A DNA stretch of 64,000 nucleotides from Rhodobacteraceae bacterium UBA6796 (GCA_002452815.1 DKFM01000024.1:14984-78983); one strand, 5' to 3'. Shown: positions 26,846-35,768, counted from the stretch's first letter. Numbers and translations are program-made. Notes: generated from the sequence alone by a model not told the origin.

Positions 26846-27301
26846 TCAGGAGTGGTTTCTGAGCCCGCGCAGCAGTGCCGCAAGTTCGGGCTCGGCGACG
26901 GCCTTGGCGGCCTTTTTCGCGGTCATCCACTTGCGCTGCCGCTGGCCCTTTTCGGGGAAGTGCTGGGCCAGACGTTCGACCTTCATCGGATGCACCTCTA
27001 CCCGGCAGGGCAGGGCACGTCCGGGGGCCAGAACCTTGTTGTAGATATAGCTGCCAACGGCAGGCCCGGTGATTGCGCCGACCACGCCTGCCTCTTCCCA
27101 GGCCTCCATCACGGCGGTTTCGGCACCGCTGCGTCCGGGCATCGGCCAGCCCTTGGGCAGCACCCAGCGTCGGGTGTCGCGCGAGGTGATCAGCAAGACC
27201 TCGATCCGCCCTGCCTTGTGACGGGTGCACAGGGCCGCGAATTGTGCCGGGGTTACCCCTTCGGCCGCTTTCAGCAGGGCAAGCTTGGTCTCCATCTTCA
27301 T
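26846..27301 (-). CDS. Nudix hydrolase
   Basis: A 151-aa Nudix protein close in layout to diphosphoinositol polyphosphate / diadenosine polyphosphate hydrolases (WVLPKGWPMPG, then the Nudix box). The box reads GAETAVMEAWEEAGV: the catalytic EEAG Glu pair is present, but the consensus Arg of REU is Met. Cytoplasmic; substrate is probably a nucleoside diphosphate derivative. It is 76 bp upstream of the DUF1178 gene on the same strand. Confidence 0.85.
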   Translation of the reverse strand: MKMETKLALLKAAEGVTPAQFAALCTRHKAGRIEVLLITSRDTRRWVLPKGWPMPGRSGAETAVMEAWEEAGVVGAITGPAVGSYIYNKVLAPGRALPCRVEVHPMKVERLAQHFPEKGQRQRKWMTAKKAAKAVAEPELAALLRGLRNHS

Positions 27302-27401
27302 GCGGGGCCTTCGATTGGGGGCTGGGACTGCAGGCGGGCCTTCGAGGATAGGGGGCGATGACGCAGCGGTCTACGCGGCGGGCATGACAGTTTTGTGACG
27401 T

Positions 27402-28376
27402 TTATCCCGGATTTGGCGTATCCCCGCGCAGGATCTGCGCAAAAGCCCCCGCATCCAGATTGCCCCCCGACAGGATCACGCCCACGCGGCGCCCCTTGAT
27501 CCGGGCGGCGTCTTGCAGGGCGGCGGCAAGTGCGGCGGCCCCTGCGCCTTCGGCCACGTTATGGGTGGACGTGAAGTAAAGCCGCGCGGCCTGCGCGATC
27601 TCGTCATCGCTGACCGCGACGATCCGTGCCGCGCCCCTGGAATAGATTGCCAGCGCGTCGGGCACCGGCACCCGCACCGCCAGACCGTCGGCAAAGGTGG
27701 TGGCCGCATCGCTGGGCACCGGGCGCCCCGCCTCGAACGACAGTTTTGCAGTGGGGGCGCCGGTCGCCACGACGCCCACGATCTGCGTGTCCAGCCCCAG
27801 GGCATCGCGCGCGGCAATCGTCCCGCAGATCCCCGAGCCGCAGCCGATCGGCACATAGACCACATCCAGCGGCGGGGCCGCGCGGAAGAATTCAAGCCCG
27901 TAGCTTGCCACCCCGCGCACCAGTTCACGGTGGAACGGCGGCACCGGCATCAGCCCCTCGGTCTCGGCCATGCGCATCGCCTCTTCGCGGGCGGTGTCGA
28001 AATCGGCGCCATGCTCGCGCAGCTCGGCCCCGAAGGCGCGCATCGCGGCGTTCTTCTCGGGCGAATTGCCCTGCGGCACATAGACCACCGCGCGCAGCCC
28101 GGCGGCGGTGGCGGCCCGCGCCTGCGACTGGCCGTGATTGCCGCGCGTGGCGGTGATGATGCCGGGGCAGTCGGGATGGGTGCGGGTCAGCCAGTCGATG
28201 AAGGTGATCCCGCCGCGCGCCTTGAACGCCCCGGTTGGCCCGTGGTTTTCATGTTTGACCCAGACCTCGGCGCCCAGGGCGGCCGACAGCTGCGGCCAGG
28301 CATATTGCGGCGTGGCCGGATGGGCGCGGTGGACCAGATCGGCGGCGGCTTCCAGTTCGGCAAGGGTGAACTGCAT
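27402..28376 (-). CDS. PLP-dependent threonine/serine dehydratase-like enzyme
   Basis: A 324-aa fold-type II PLP enzyme. The Schiff-base Lys52 lies in GPTGAFKARGG, the phosphate-cradle loop is GCGSG (in VPIGCGSGICG), and the Asn/Ser stacking segment is TRGNHGQS. It lacks the regulatory ACT domain of biosynthetic IlvA, so a catabolic threonine dehydratase or related 3-hydroxy-amino-acid deaminase is likely. It would give 2-oxobutyrate and ammonia from threonine. Divergent from the GMC gene. Confidence 0.85.
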   Translation of the reverse strand: MQFTLAELEAAADLVHRAHPATPQYAWPQLSAALGAEVWVKHENHGPTGAFKARGGITFIDWLTRTHPDCPGIITATRGNHGQSQARAATAAGLRAVVYVPQGNSPEKNAAMRAFGAELREHGADFDTAREEAMRMAETEGLMPVPPFHRELVRGVASYGLEFFRAAPPLDVVYVPIGCGSGICGTIAARDALGLDTQIVGVVATGAPTAKLSFEAGRPVPSDAATTFADGLAVRVPVPDALAIYSRGAARIVAVSDDEIAQAARLYFTSTHNVAEGAGAAALAAALQDAARIKGRRVGVILSGGNLDAGAFAQILRGDTPNPG

Positions 28377-28542
28377 CGGGGATCTCCGTTTTGGGCGGGG
28401 CCATCAAAGCCCCGCACTCCGGGGGATGCAAGGGCACAGGGCTTTTCTGCACCTGCATTCACCCGGTTTCGCAAAAAGCGCTTTGCAAGATTGCCTGTGT
28501 CGCGTGGGCGGTGTGGCGGGTTACACCTTTAGAACGCCAAAG

Positions 28543-28562
28543 CTGCGGGAGGGAGCCCGCAG
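28543..28562 (+). promoter_or_regulatory. Leader hairpin before the GMC oxidoreductase
   Basis: CTGCGGG / CCCGCAG is a perfect 7-bp stem with loop AGGGAG, ending 23 bases before the ATG at 28586. The loop looks like a ribosome site but is too far from the start. It might act on mRNA stability or as a regulator target. Confidence 0.4.
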
Positions 28563-28585
28563 TGCCGGATGCACGGGGGGACGGA

Positions 28586-30181
28586 ATGGATCGTTACGAT
28601 TATATCGTGGTCGGCGCGGGCAGCGCGGGCTGTGTGCTGGCCAACCGGCTGTCGGCCGATCCGAAAAACCGGGTGCTGTTGCTCGAGGCGGGGGGGCGCG
28701 ACAATTATCACTGGGTGCATATTCCGGTGGGCTACCTTTACTGCATCGGCAATCCGCGCACGGACTGGGGGTTCAAGACCGCGCCGGATGCGGGGCTGAA
28801 CGGGCGCTCGCTGACCTATCCGCGCGGCCGTATCCTGGGCGGCTGCAGCGCGATCAACGGCATGATCTACATGCGCGGGCAGGCGCGCGATTACGACATG
28901 TGGCGCCAGGCGGGCTGCATCGGCTGGGGCTGGGACGATGTGCTGCCGCTGTTTCGCCGTCAGGAGGATTTCTTCCGCGGTGCGGACGATCTGCACGGGG
29001 CGGGCGGCGAATTGCGGGTCGAACAGGCCCGGGTCCGCTGGGACGTGCTGGATGCGTTTCTGGACGCCGCCGAACAGGCGGGCATTCCGCGCAGTGACGA
29101 TTTCAACCGCGGCGACAACGAAGGCGGCGGGTATTTCCATGTGACGCAAAAGAATGGCTGGCGCTGGTCGGCGGCCACGGCGTTTCTGAAGCCCGTTTTG
29201 AAGCGCCCCAATCTGCGGGTGGTGACCGGCGCGCAGGTCGAACGCCTGCTGATCGCCGAGGGGCGGGTGACCGGCCTGCGCTATCTGCAAGACAACGCCC
29301 CCTTCGAGGCGGCGGCAGGCGAGGTCGTTCTGGCCGCAGGCGCAGTGGGCAGCCCCCATATTCTGGAACTGTCGGGCATCGGCCAGGGCGCGGTTCTGGC
29401 TTCCAATGGCATTGCCCCGGTCCTGGAGGCGCCCGGCGTGGGCGAGAACCTGCAAGACCATCTGCAACTGCGGCTGATCTACAAGGTGCAGGGGGTCAAA
29501 ACGCTGAACACGATGGCCAATTCGCTGTGGGGCAAGGCGAAGATCGGCCTTGAATATGCGGCCTTCCGCAGCGGGCCGATGTCGATGTCGCCCAGTCAGG
29601 CGGGGATTTTCACGCGTTCCTTCCCGGAAAAGGAAAGTGCGGATCTGGAATATCACATTCAGCCGGTCAGCCTCGACAAGTTCGGTGACGCGGTGCACCC
29701 GTTCCCGGCGATGACGGCCAGCGTGTGCAACCTGCGCCCGGAAAGCCGCGGATCGGTGCATCTGAACGGCCCCGATTGCCGCGCCCATCCGGTGATCGCG
29801 CCGAATTACCTGTCGACCGAGGGCGACCGGCGCGTCGCGGCACAGTCGATCCGGCTGACCCGGCAGATCGCCGCGCAGCCCGCGTTTGCGCGCTTCCGCC
29901 CCGAGGAATTCAAACCGGGGCCGAGCTACGAATCCGAGGCTGATCTGGTGCGTGCCGCGGGCGAGATCGGCACCACGATCTTCCATCCCGTCGGCACCTG
30001 CCGGATGGGGGCCGATCCGGGCTCGGTCGTCGATCCGCGGCTGCGGCTGCGCGGGCTTGCCGGGCTGCGGATCGCGGATGCCTCGGTGATGCCCACGATC
30101 ACCAGCGGCAATACCAACGCCCCGACGATGCTGATCGCGGAAAAGGCCGCCGCGATGATTCTGGAAGACGCCCGCGGCTGA
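28586..30181 (+). CDS. GMC-family oxidoreductase (choline/alcohol dehydrogenase type)
   Basis: A 531-aa flavoprotein starting at ATG 28586 with a GGGGGG-ACGG ribosome site. The FAD-binding motif is YDYIVVGAGSAGCVLANRLS with LLLEAGG. The first GMC signature GRILGGCSAINGMIYMRG and the C-terminal catalytic HPVGTCRMGADP plus SVMPTITSGNTNAPTMLIAEKAA are present. The family oxidises choline, primary alcohols or polyethylene glycols and passes electrons to the respiratory chain or oxygen. No betaine aldehyde dehydrogenase is adjacent, so it is not safely BetA. Confidence 0.9.
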   Translation: MDRYDYIVVGAGSAGCVLANRLSADPKNRVLLLEAGGRDNYHWVHIPVGYLYCIGNPRTDWGFKTAPDAGLNGRSLTYPRGRILGGCSAINGMIYMRGQARDYDMWRQAGCIGWGWDDVLPLFRRQEDFFRGADDLHGAGGELRVEQARVRWDVLDAFLDAAEQAGIPRSDDFNRGDNEGGGYFHVTQKNGWRWSAATAFLKPVLKRPNLRVVTGAQVERLLIAEGRVTGLRYLQDNAPFEAAAGEVVLAAGAVGSPHILELSGIGQGAVLASNGIAPVLEAPGVGENLQDHLQLRLIYKVQGVKTLNTMANSLWGKAKIGLEYAAFRSGPMSMSPSQAGIFTRSFPEKESADLEYHIQPVSLDKFGDAVHPFPAMTASVCNLRPESRGSVHLNGPDCRAHPVIAPNYLSTEGDRRVAAQSIRLTRQIAAQPAFARFRPEEFKPGPSYESEADLVRAAGEIGTTIFHPVGTCRMGADPGSVVDPRLRLRGLAGLRIADASVMPTITSGNTNAPTMLIAEKAAAMILEDARG

Positions 30182-30191
30182 CGGGCGGGCA

Positions 30192-30286
30192 GGGGGCGCT
30201 GCCCCCGGCTGCGTGCCGCAGCCCCCCCGGGATATTTGAACCAGAAAGAAGCCGCTGATTTCTTTCTGGCCTAAATATCCCCGCCG
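30192..30286. repeat. GC hairpin plus intergenic inverted-repeat element, copy 3
   Basis: AGGGGGC-GCT-GCCCCC near 30191-30206 is followed by CCCGGGATATTTG, ACCAGAAAGAA (to 30250) and the mirror TTCTTTCTGG (30259-30268), TAAATATCCCC. The stem is long, with an 8-base loop. It fills the junction between the convergent GMC and RND genes. Confidence 0.8.
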
Positions 30287-30361
30287 GAGGCTCCGACACT
30301 GGCCAGAATGCAAAACGGGGGGCGCAGGGCCCCCCGGTCTGATCCGTGCCGTTTGCAGGTG

Positions 30362-33300
30362 TCAGCCCGCGGCGATGCGGCGTTCGTTCGCCTCGCGCCA
30401 GGCTTTGTCCGAGGGCGAGATGAAGGTGTAGAACATCGGCACCACGAACAGCGTGAACAGCGTGCCGATCATCAGCCCCGAGAACATCACGATCCCCATC
30501 GCCTCGCGCGCGGCGGCGCCCGCGCCTTCGGCCAGCACCAGCGGCACCACGGCCAGCGCCATCGCGGCGGTGGTCATCAGGATCGGGCGCAACCGGGTCT
30601 TGGCCGCGGCCACGATCGCCTCGCGCCGGGTCAGCCCGTGGTCCTGGCGCTGCTGATTGGCGAATTCCACCATCAGGATGCCGTGCTTGGTAATCAGCCC
30701 GACCAGCGTGATCAACCCGACCTGGCTGTAGATGTTCAGCGTGCCCAGCCCAAGGTTGAGCGGCAGCACCGCGCCGAAGATCGTCAGCGGCACCGACATC
30801 AGGATGATGAACGGGTCGCGCAGGCTTTCGAACTGGGCGGCCAGCACCAGATAGATCACCAGAACCGCCGCGCCGAAGGCGATCAGGATCGTGTTGCCCT
30901 GCTTCACCTCAAGCCGTGATTGGCCCGAATAGTCGATGAAGAAGCCTTCGGGCATGGTTTCATTGGCGATCCGCACGATTTCTGCGAGGCCGTCGCCGGT
31001 CGACTGACCGGGCAGCGGCAGCGCCGAGATGGTGGCGGAGTTCAGCTGGTTGAACTGTTCGACCGAGGCGGCGGCAACGCCGGTGTCGATCTTCACCACC
31101 GAGGACAGCGGCACCATGTCGCCGGTCGCGGCGCGCACGAAGTAGTCGCCCAGCTGTTCGGGGTTCGCCCGGAAGTCCTGCGGCACCTGGGTGATGATGT
31201 CGTAGCTGTTGCTGTCGCGGTCGAATTGCGCGACGGCCCCGCCGCCCACCAGCAGCCCCAGCGTCGACCCGATGTCCGACACCGGCACATTCAGCGTGGC
31301 GGCGCGGTCGCGGTCGATCGTCACGCGCACTTCGGGCGCGTCGAAGGCGAGCGAGTTCTGTACGACGATGAACTTGCCAGATTGCTGTGCCTTGAGGCGG
31401 ATTTCTTCCGAGACTTCGGCCACCCGTTCGGGGCTGTGGATCGACTGGATCACCACGGCAATCGGCAGGCCGCCACCGGTGCCCGGCAGGGTCGGCGGTG
31501 CGAAGGCGAAGCCTTTCAACCCGGTCGATTTGTCCAGCGCGCCCTGAATCTCGGTTTGAATTTCCGCCTGCGAGCGCGAGCGATCGGCCCAGTCTTTCAG
31601 CGCCCAGATATAGATCCCCTGGCTGTCCGATCCGCCAAAGCCCGCGATCGAGAAATCGGTGCGCACTTCGGGGATGTCCGCGGTCGCGCGGCCCAGATCG
31701 TCGATATACATCTGGGTATAGTCCGAGGTCGCATAGCGCGGGCCGTTCAGAATGGCGAACAGGGCGCCCTGGTCCTCATCCGGGGCCAGCTCGGTCGAGG
31801 TGTTGAGGAACATGAACCCGGTAACGCCCGCCAGAACCAGAACCATCAGCGTGGTCACCGGGCGATAGTCGAGCGACGACGCCACGCGGCGTTCATACCA
31901 GCCGGCAAAGCGATCGAAGGTGCGGTCGACCCAGGCCTGGAAGCCCGAGGCATGGCCTTCCTTCAGAATACGCCCCGACATCATCGGCGTGATCGTCAGC
32001 GCGATGATCCCCGACAGGATCACGGCCCCGGCCAGCGTGAAGGCGAATTCCGAGAACAGCGCCCCGGTCAGACCGCCGGTGAAGGCCAGTGGCGAGAGCA
32101 CGGCGGCCAGGGTGATGGTCATCGCGATCACCGGGCCGGTGATTTCGCGCATGCCCTGCACCGCGGCCGGGATCGGCTTCATCCCGTCTTCCATGTGGCG
32201 GTGGATGTTTTCCACAACAACGATGGCGTCATCGACCACCAGACCGATGGCCAGAACCATTGCCAGCAGCGTCAGCAGGTTGATCGAATAGCCAAGTGCC
32301 AGCAGCACCGCCATCACCCCGATCAGCGACAGCGGGATCGTGACGATCGGCATCAGAACCGAGCGGATCGAGCCGAGGAACAGCAAGATCACCACGACCA
32401 CGATGGCCACCGCTTCGGCGATGGTCTTGAACACCTCGTCGATCGAGGCGGAAATCGTGTCGGTCGAGTCATAGACCAACTCGATCCCCATGCCTTCGGG
32501 CAGGGCGGCGTTGATCGCGGGCAGTTCCTCGACCACGGCCGCGGCGGTATCAAGCGGGTTGGCCGCCGGGGTCGGGTAGACCGCGATGAAGGTGCCCGGC
32601 TGGCCGTTGAAGGTCACGATCTCGCCGGATTCGTCCGAAGCCAGCGCGACATCGGCCACATCGCGCAGCCGCACCACCGCATCTCCCGAGGCCCGCAGCG
32701 GCAGGGCGCCGAAGGCTTCGGGGGTTTGCAGCGTCGATTTCAGGGTGATCGACTGGGCGAAGAACTCATTTTCGGTCTTGCCCGGCGCCGACAGGAAGTT
32801 CGAGGCGCGGATCGCCGCCAGCACTTCGGAAGCGGTCACGCCCCGCGCGGCCAGTTTGTTCGGATCGAGCCAGACCCGCATCGCATAGTTCGATGCGCCG
32901 ATCACCTCGATCTGGGCGACGCCCGGGATGGTCGACATCCGCGGCCGGATCACGCGTTCCAGGTATTCGGTCAGCTGTTCGGGCGTCATGTTGGGGTTGA
33001 TCGCCGCCAGATACATCAGCGCGAAGGTTTGTCCCGTGCCCTTGACGATGATCGGATCGTTGGCGTCATCGGGCAGATCGCCGCGCACCTGCTGCACCTT
33101 GGCCAGCACTTCGGTCAGCGCCACATCGGGATCGGCGCCCAGTTTCATGTTCACCGACACGACCGAGGCCGAGGGCCGCGAGGACGAGGTGACGTAGTCG
33201 ATGTTTTCGGTGGTGGCCACCGCGGCCGAGATCGGCGCGGTGATGAAGCCCTGGATCAGTTCGGGCGCGGCACCCGGATAGGTGGTGGTGATCGTGACCA

Positions 33301-33430
33301 CCGTTTCATCCACCTTGGGATATTGCCGCACCGGCAGGTTGAAGAAGGCCTGAATGCCCAAAAGCAGCATGAAGGCGCCCAGCACGGTGGACAGCACCGG
33401 GCGGCGGATGAAGAGTTCGGTGAAATGCAT
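30362..33430 (-). CDS. RND efflux pump permease subunit (HAE1 type)
   Basis: A 1022-aa inner-membrane proton antiporter with 12 helices and two large periplasmic loops. It starts MHFTELFIRRPVLSTVLGAFMLLLG. The proton-relay motif of helix 4 is AIGLVVDDAIVVVENIHRH, with the Asp pair, and FTGGLTGALFSEFAFTLAGAV follows. It lies 10 bases downstream of its membrane-fusion partner. Substrates are probably hydrophobic drugs or metabolites. No outer-membrane factor or TetR regulator gene is next to it. Confidence 0.95.
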   Translation of the reverse strand: MHFTELFIRRPVLSTVLGAFMLLLGIQAFFNLPVRQYPKVDETVVTITTTYPGAAPELIQGFITAPISAAVATTENIDYVTSSSRPSASVVSVNMKLGADPDVALTEVLAKVQQVRGDLPDDANDPIIVKGTGQTFALMYLAAINPNMTPEQLTEYLERVIRPRMSTIPGVAQIEVIGASNYAMRVWLDPNKLAARGVTASEVLAAIRASNFLSAPGKTENEFFAQSITLKSTLQTPEAFGALPLRASGDAVVRLRDVADVALASDESGEIVTFNGQPGTFIAVYPTPAANPLDTAAAVVEELPAINAALPEGMGIELVYDSTDTISASIDEVFKTIAEAVAIVVVVILLFLGSIRSVLMPIVTIPLSLIGVMAVLLALGYSINLLTLLAMVLAIGLVVDDAIVVVENIHRHMEDGMKPIPAAVQGMREITGPVIAMTITLAAVLSPLAFTGGLTGALFSEFAFTLAGAVILSGIIALTITPMMSGRILKEGHASGFQAWVDRTFDRFAGWYERRVASSLDYRPVTTLMVLVLAGVTGFMFLNTSTELAPDEDQGALFAILNGPRYATSDYTQMYIDDLGRATADIPEVRTDFSIAGFGGSDSQGIYIWALKDWADRSRSQAEIQTEIQGALDKSTGLKGFAFAPPTLPGTGGGLPIAVVIQSIHSPERVAEVSEEIRLKAQQSGKFIVVQNSLAFDAPEVRVTIDRDRAATLNVPVSDIGSTLGLLVGGGAVAQFDRDSNSYDIITQVPQDFRANPEQLGDYFVRAATGDMVPLSSVVKIDTGVAAASVEQFNQLNSATISALPLPGQSTGDGLAEIVRIANETMPEGFFIDYSGQSRLEVKQGNTILIAFGAAVLVIYLVLAAQFESLRDPFIILMSVPLTIFGAVLPLNLGLGTLNIYSQVGLITLVGLITKHGILMVEFANQQRQDHGLTRREAIVAAAKTRLRPILMTTAAMALAVVPLVLAEGAGAAAREAMGIVMFSGLMIGTLFTLFVVPMFYTFISPSDKAWREANERRIAAG

Positions 33431-33440
33431 CGTCCGTCCC

Positions 33441-34547
33441 TCAGTTCGTCGCCGCGACGGGCGCGAGGCTGTTGTCGATGGTGACCGTGGCGCCCGAACT
33501 CAGCCGGTTCTGGCCCGCGTTCACCACCTTGTCGCCCGCTTTCAGCCCCTCGGTGATCTCGACCAGCGCATCCGAGCGGCGCCCGAGTTTGACGAAGACC
33601 TGCTTGGCGATCAGCGTGGGTTCACCGCCTTCCGGGGTCTCTTCGCGGACCACGAAGACCGAGTCGCCGTAGAGGTTGGAGCTGACCACCGTCTGCGGCA
33701 GTGCGATGATGCCCTCTTCTTCGGGCAGCGACACGCGCACGCGCAGGAACTGGCCGGGGGTCAACCGATCCTCGGCATTGGGCACGCTGGCACGGATCGT
33801 CACCAGACGCGAATTGGCGTCGATCTTGGGTTCGATGCCGGTGACTTCGCCCGCCAGCGACAGATCGCCCACTTCCGACGTCACGGTCACCTTCTGACCG
33901 GGGGCCACCACACCGGCCTGTTGTTCGGACAGGGTAAAGTCGACGCGCATCTGGCTGCGGTCCTGCAGCGTGGCATAGGGGGTGCCTGCGGTGACGAACT
34001 GGCCCAGTTCGATCTGCGGAATGCCGATCGTGCCGCCGAAGGGCGCGGTCAGTTGCTTGGTTTCCAGCACGGCCTTGAGCTTGGCCACGGTCGAGCGGGC
34101 CTCGACCGCGGTCGCCTCGGCCTGATCGAGCGTGGTGGTGGCCGACACACCGCGTTCGCGCAGCTCTCGCGCGCGCGTCAGCGAGGTTTCGGCCAGATCG
34201 AGGGCGGCTTCGGCCGCGGCCAGATCGGCGCGCTCGGTGCGGTCGTCGATCTGCACCAGAAGCTGGCCTTTCTCGATCCGGTCGTTCGCCTTGAAGCGGA
34301 TTTCACGGACGATCCCGGCCGCCTCGGTGGCCAGATCCACGCCCTGCGCGGCGGCGGCGGTGCCGATCGCCTCAAGCCCGGGCGCCCAGAGCTGCGGCGT
34401 GACTTCGGACACCGAAACCGGCACCGGGGCGGGCTTCATCGTGGCGAAGAACTGGCCGATCATCTTCGCGCGGAACAGATTGAAGCCGACAATGCCGCCG
34501 CCGATGAGGCCCAGCAGCAGAATGGCAATGATGAAGCGCTTGATCAT
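33441..34547 (-). CDS. RND efflux periplasmic adaptor (membrane fusion protein)
   Basis: A 368-aa adaptor linking the RND pump to an outer-membrane channel. ATG 34547 is preferred over the upstream frame because GGAGA is 5 bases upstream and it opens with the membrane anchor MIKRFIIAILLLGLIGGGIV. A coiled-coil hairpin lies at about 95-160 (ERADLAAAEAALDLAETSL...), flanked by lipoyl-like halves and a beta-barrel domain with VTSEVGDLSLAGEV. It is the first gene of the two-gene efflux operon. Confidence 0.93.
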   Translation of the reverse strand: MIKRFIIAILLLGLIGGGIVGFNLFRAKMIGQFFATMKPAPVPVSVSEVTPQLWAPGLEAIGTAAAAQGVDLATEAAGIVREIRFKANDRIEKGQLLVQIDDRTERADLAAAEAALDLAETSLTRARELRERGVSATTTLDQAEATAVEARSTVAKLKAVLETKQLTAPFGGTIGIPQIELGQFVTAGTPYATLQDRSQMRVDFTLSEQQAGVVAPGQKVTVTSEVGDLSLAGEVTGIEPKIDANSRLVTIRASVPNAEDRLTPGQFLRVRVSLPEEEGIIALPQTVVSSNLYGDSVFVVREETPEGGEPTLIAKQVFVKLGRRSDALVEITEGLKAGDKVVNAGQNRLSSGATVTIDNSLAPVAATN

Positions 34548-34941
34548 GGTATCTCCGGGTCTGTCACGCGACGTTTTGGGCGGCGGTTTGTTCAAATGGC
34601 AAAGCCAGCGTGACGCATCGCGCCCACTGGCCCCCTCCTGAACCGAATAGTTCAAAGGGCGGGCGGGAAGTCAATCACCTCGCTGTGAGGATGTGGGGCA
34701 CGAAACGGTGATAACAAGCAATTCCGGCGTTCCGATCTGTGCGCATGTGCATAGAGCGGCAAAGATATGCGTGCCCTTGCGCATTTCGCGCATGTGGACG
34801 CAAGGGAGCTATGCATTGGCGGGGGTTTCGCCTGGCGAGGATTGCGCGCATAAGCGCCCATTAACATATTGCAGTATAAGCTGGATGTCTGGTCCGGGCA
34901 CCGTGCCCGGGCTCTGGAAGACACGGCCGGAAAGGTCTTCG
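34548..34941. other. 394-bp intergenic region before the RND operon
   Basis: No convincing gene. It is relatively AT-richer than its surroundings and should hold the divergent promoters of the RND operon (leftward) and the small 106-aa gene (rightward). It contains the nested inverted repeat at 34749-34814. I see no certain -35/-10 pair. ATTAACATATTGCAGTATAA at 34861-34880 is the most promoter-like AT-rich stretch. Confidence 0.5.
34749..34814. promoter_or_regulatory. Nested inverted repeat in the RND upstream region
   Basis: CCCTTGCG (34774-34781) and CGCAAGGG (34799-34806) form a perfect 8-bp arm pair around a loop containing the smaller palindrome GCGCATTTCGCGC. They are enclosed by GCATAG (34749-34754) and CTATGC (34809-34814). 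It could be an operator or an RNA hairpin. Confidence 0.45.
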
Positions 34942-35262
34942 ATGTTCATGAATCCCCTCGCCCCGTGGCTTTTGTCGCTTGAAGCAACGCGTATCGGGAT
35001 GGAGGCACAGGCAGTGATCGCGCTGCGGGTCGCTGGCATGGCGGGGCTGTGGGATACCTCGCCCGAGGAAATGACGCGCATGGTGTCGGAAAAACCGCAA
35101 GCCGTTGCCCAGGCCATCCAGGCTGCGGCCCATGCGGTGTTGTCGGGCCATAGCGCCGACAAGGTGATGCACGCTGGCATGCGCGAAATCGGGCGCCACA
35201 CGGCAAACAATGTCGCGCGTCTGTCGAAGATGGGCCCGGCCAAGCATCCGTTGCTGTGGTAA
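34942..35262 (+). CDS. Small 'antifreeze'-type protein, Rhodobacteraceae-specific
   Basis: A 106-aa mostly helical protein (MFMNPLAPWLLSLEATRIGM...), of a kind conserved in Rhodobacteraceae and often labelled 'antifreeze protein' in databases without evidence. It is Met/Ala-rich, has no signal peptide and resembles short phasin-like amphipathic helices. GGAAAGG lies 6 bases before ATG 34942; ATG 34948 is an alternative. Function unknown. Confidence 0.7.
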   Translation: MFMNPLAPWLLSLEATRIGMEAQAVIALRVAGMAGLWDTSPEEMTRMVSEKPQAVAQAIQAAAHAVLSGHSADKVMHAGMREIGRHTANNVARLSKMGPAKHPLLW

Positions 35263-35300
35263 TCACGTTAGCACATTTTTAACCTTGTTCGCCGATCCTG

Positions 35301-35321
35301 CCCTCGGGTTTTACGCGAGGG
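35301..35321 (+). promoter_or_regulatory. Hairpin covering the lipoprotein ribosome-binding site
   Basis: CCCTCG (35301-35306) pairs with CGAGGG (35316-35321). The right arm contains GAGGG of the GAGGGAG ribosome site for the ATG at 35326, so folding would hide it. Translation control is inferred. Confidence 0.4.
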
Positions 35322-35325
35322 AGCG

Positions 35326-35643
35326 ATGCGTCTGTGGATCTGTCTGGGTGTTCTGGCGCTGAGTTCCTGCGGGGCCTCGCCCGCGCCGCAGTTTTTCGGC
35401 GCCGAACGGCACGAGGTTACGCTGGACGGCTATCGCTTCGTGGTCTTCCACAAGGGAAATGACGCCGAGGTGATCCGCCTTGGCTATCTGGCGCGGGCCG
35501 AACGCGATCCGGTTCCGGCACTGATGGTGCAGGCGGTCGAACTGACCACCGGCTGCACTGTGCGCGGCCCTGCGCTGGGGCGCGAACGCTCCCCCGCGCT
35601 GCCCGGCGATACCGGCGAGGCGCGCTTTCGTCTGAAATGCTGA
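35326..35643 (+). CDS. Small lipoprotein
   Basis: A 105-aa protein with a lipoprotein signal peptide: MRLWICLGVLALSSC, lipobox LSSC, Cys15. The mature part has a core HEVTLDGYRFVVFHKGNDAEVIRLGYLARAER and a Cys pair near the end (TTGCTVRG, FRLKC). Family not recognised; similar short lipoproteins are common in Rhodobacteraceae. Likely attached to the outer membrane. Confidence 0.7.
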   Translation: MRLWICLGVLALSSCGASPAPQFFGAERHEVTLDGYRFVVFHKGNDAEVIRLGYLARAERDPVPALMVQAVELTTGCTVRGPALGRERSPALPGDTGEARFRLKC

Positions 35644-35693
35644 ACTGGCGGGCCACCGCTGCGACAGCCTGCCGCGCCCGCGGGGCTGCACAG

Positions 35694-35707
35694 ATGACTC
35701 AGATCAA
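35694..35707 (+). promoter_or_regulatory. FNR/FnrL-like box
   Basis: ATGAC-TCAG-ATCAA matches TTGAY-N4-ATCAA at all but the first base. It is centred about 68 bases before the ATG at 35769. A GAATAC sequence about 30 bases further on could be the -10, which would place the box near -41. Anaerobic control of the small membrane protein (and perhaps cytochrome b561) is possible. Confidence 0.35.
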
Positions 35708-35768
35708 AGATCGCCTGTCTGAAAAATGATTCATGAATACATGAAACGCGTCCCAGATGGAGACACTC

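Noticed and set aside
30920-33484. 854-residue + strand open frame opposite the RND permease
   Set aside because: Composition is His/Arg/Gly-rich with no domain; it is the complement of a codon-biased high-GC gene.
33354-34613. + strand open frame opposite the RND adaptor
   Set aside because: Shadow frame, His/Arg-rich, no homology pattern.
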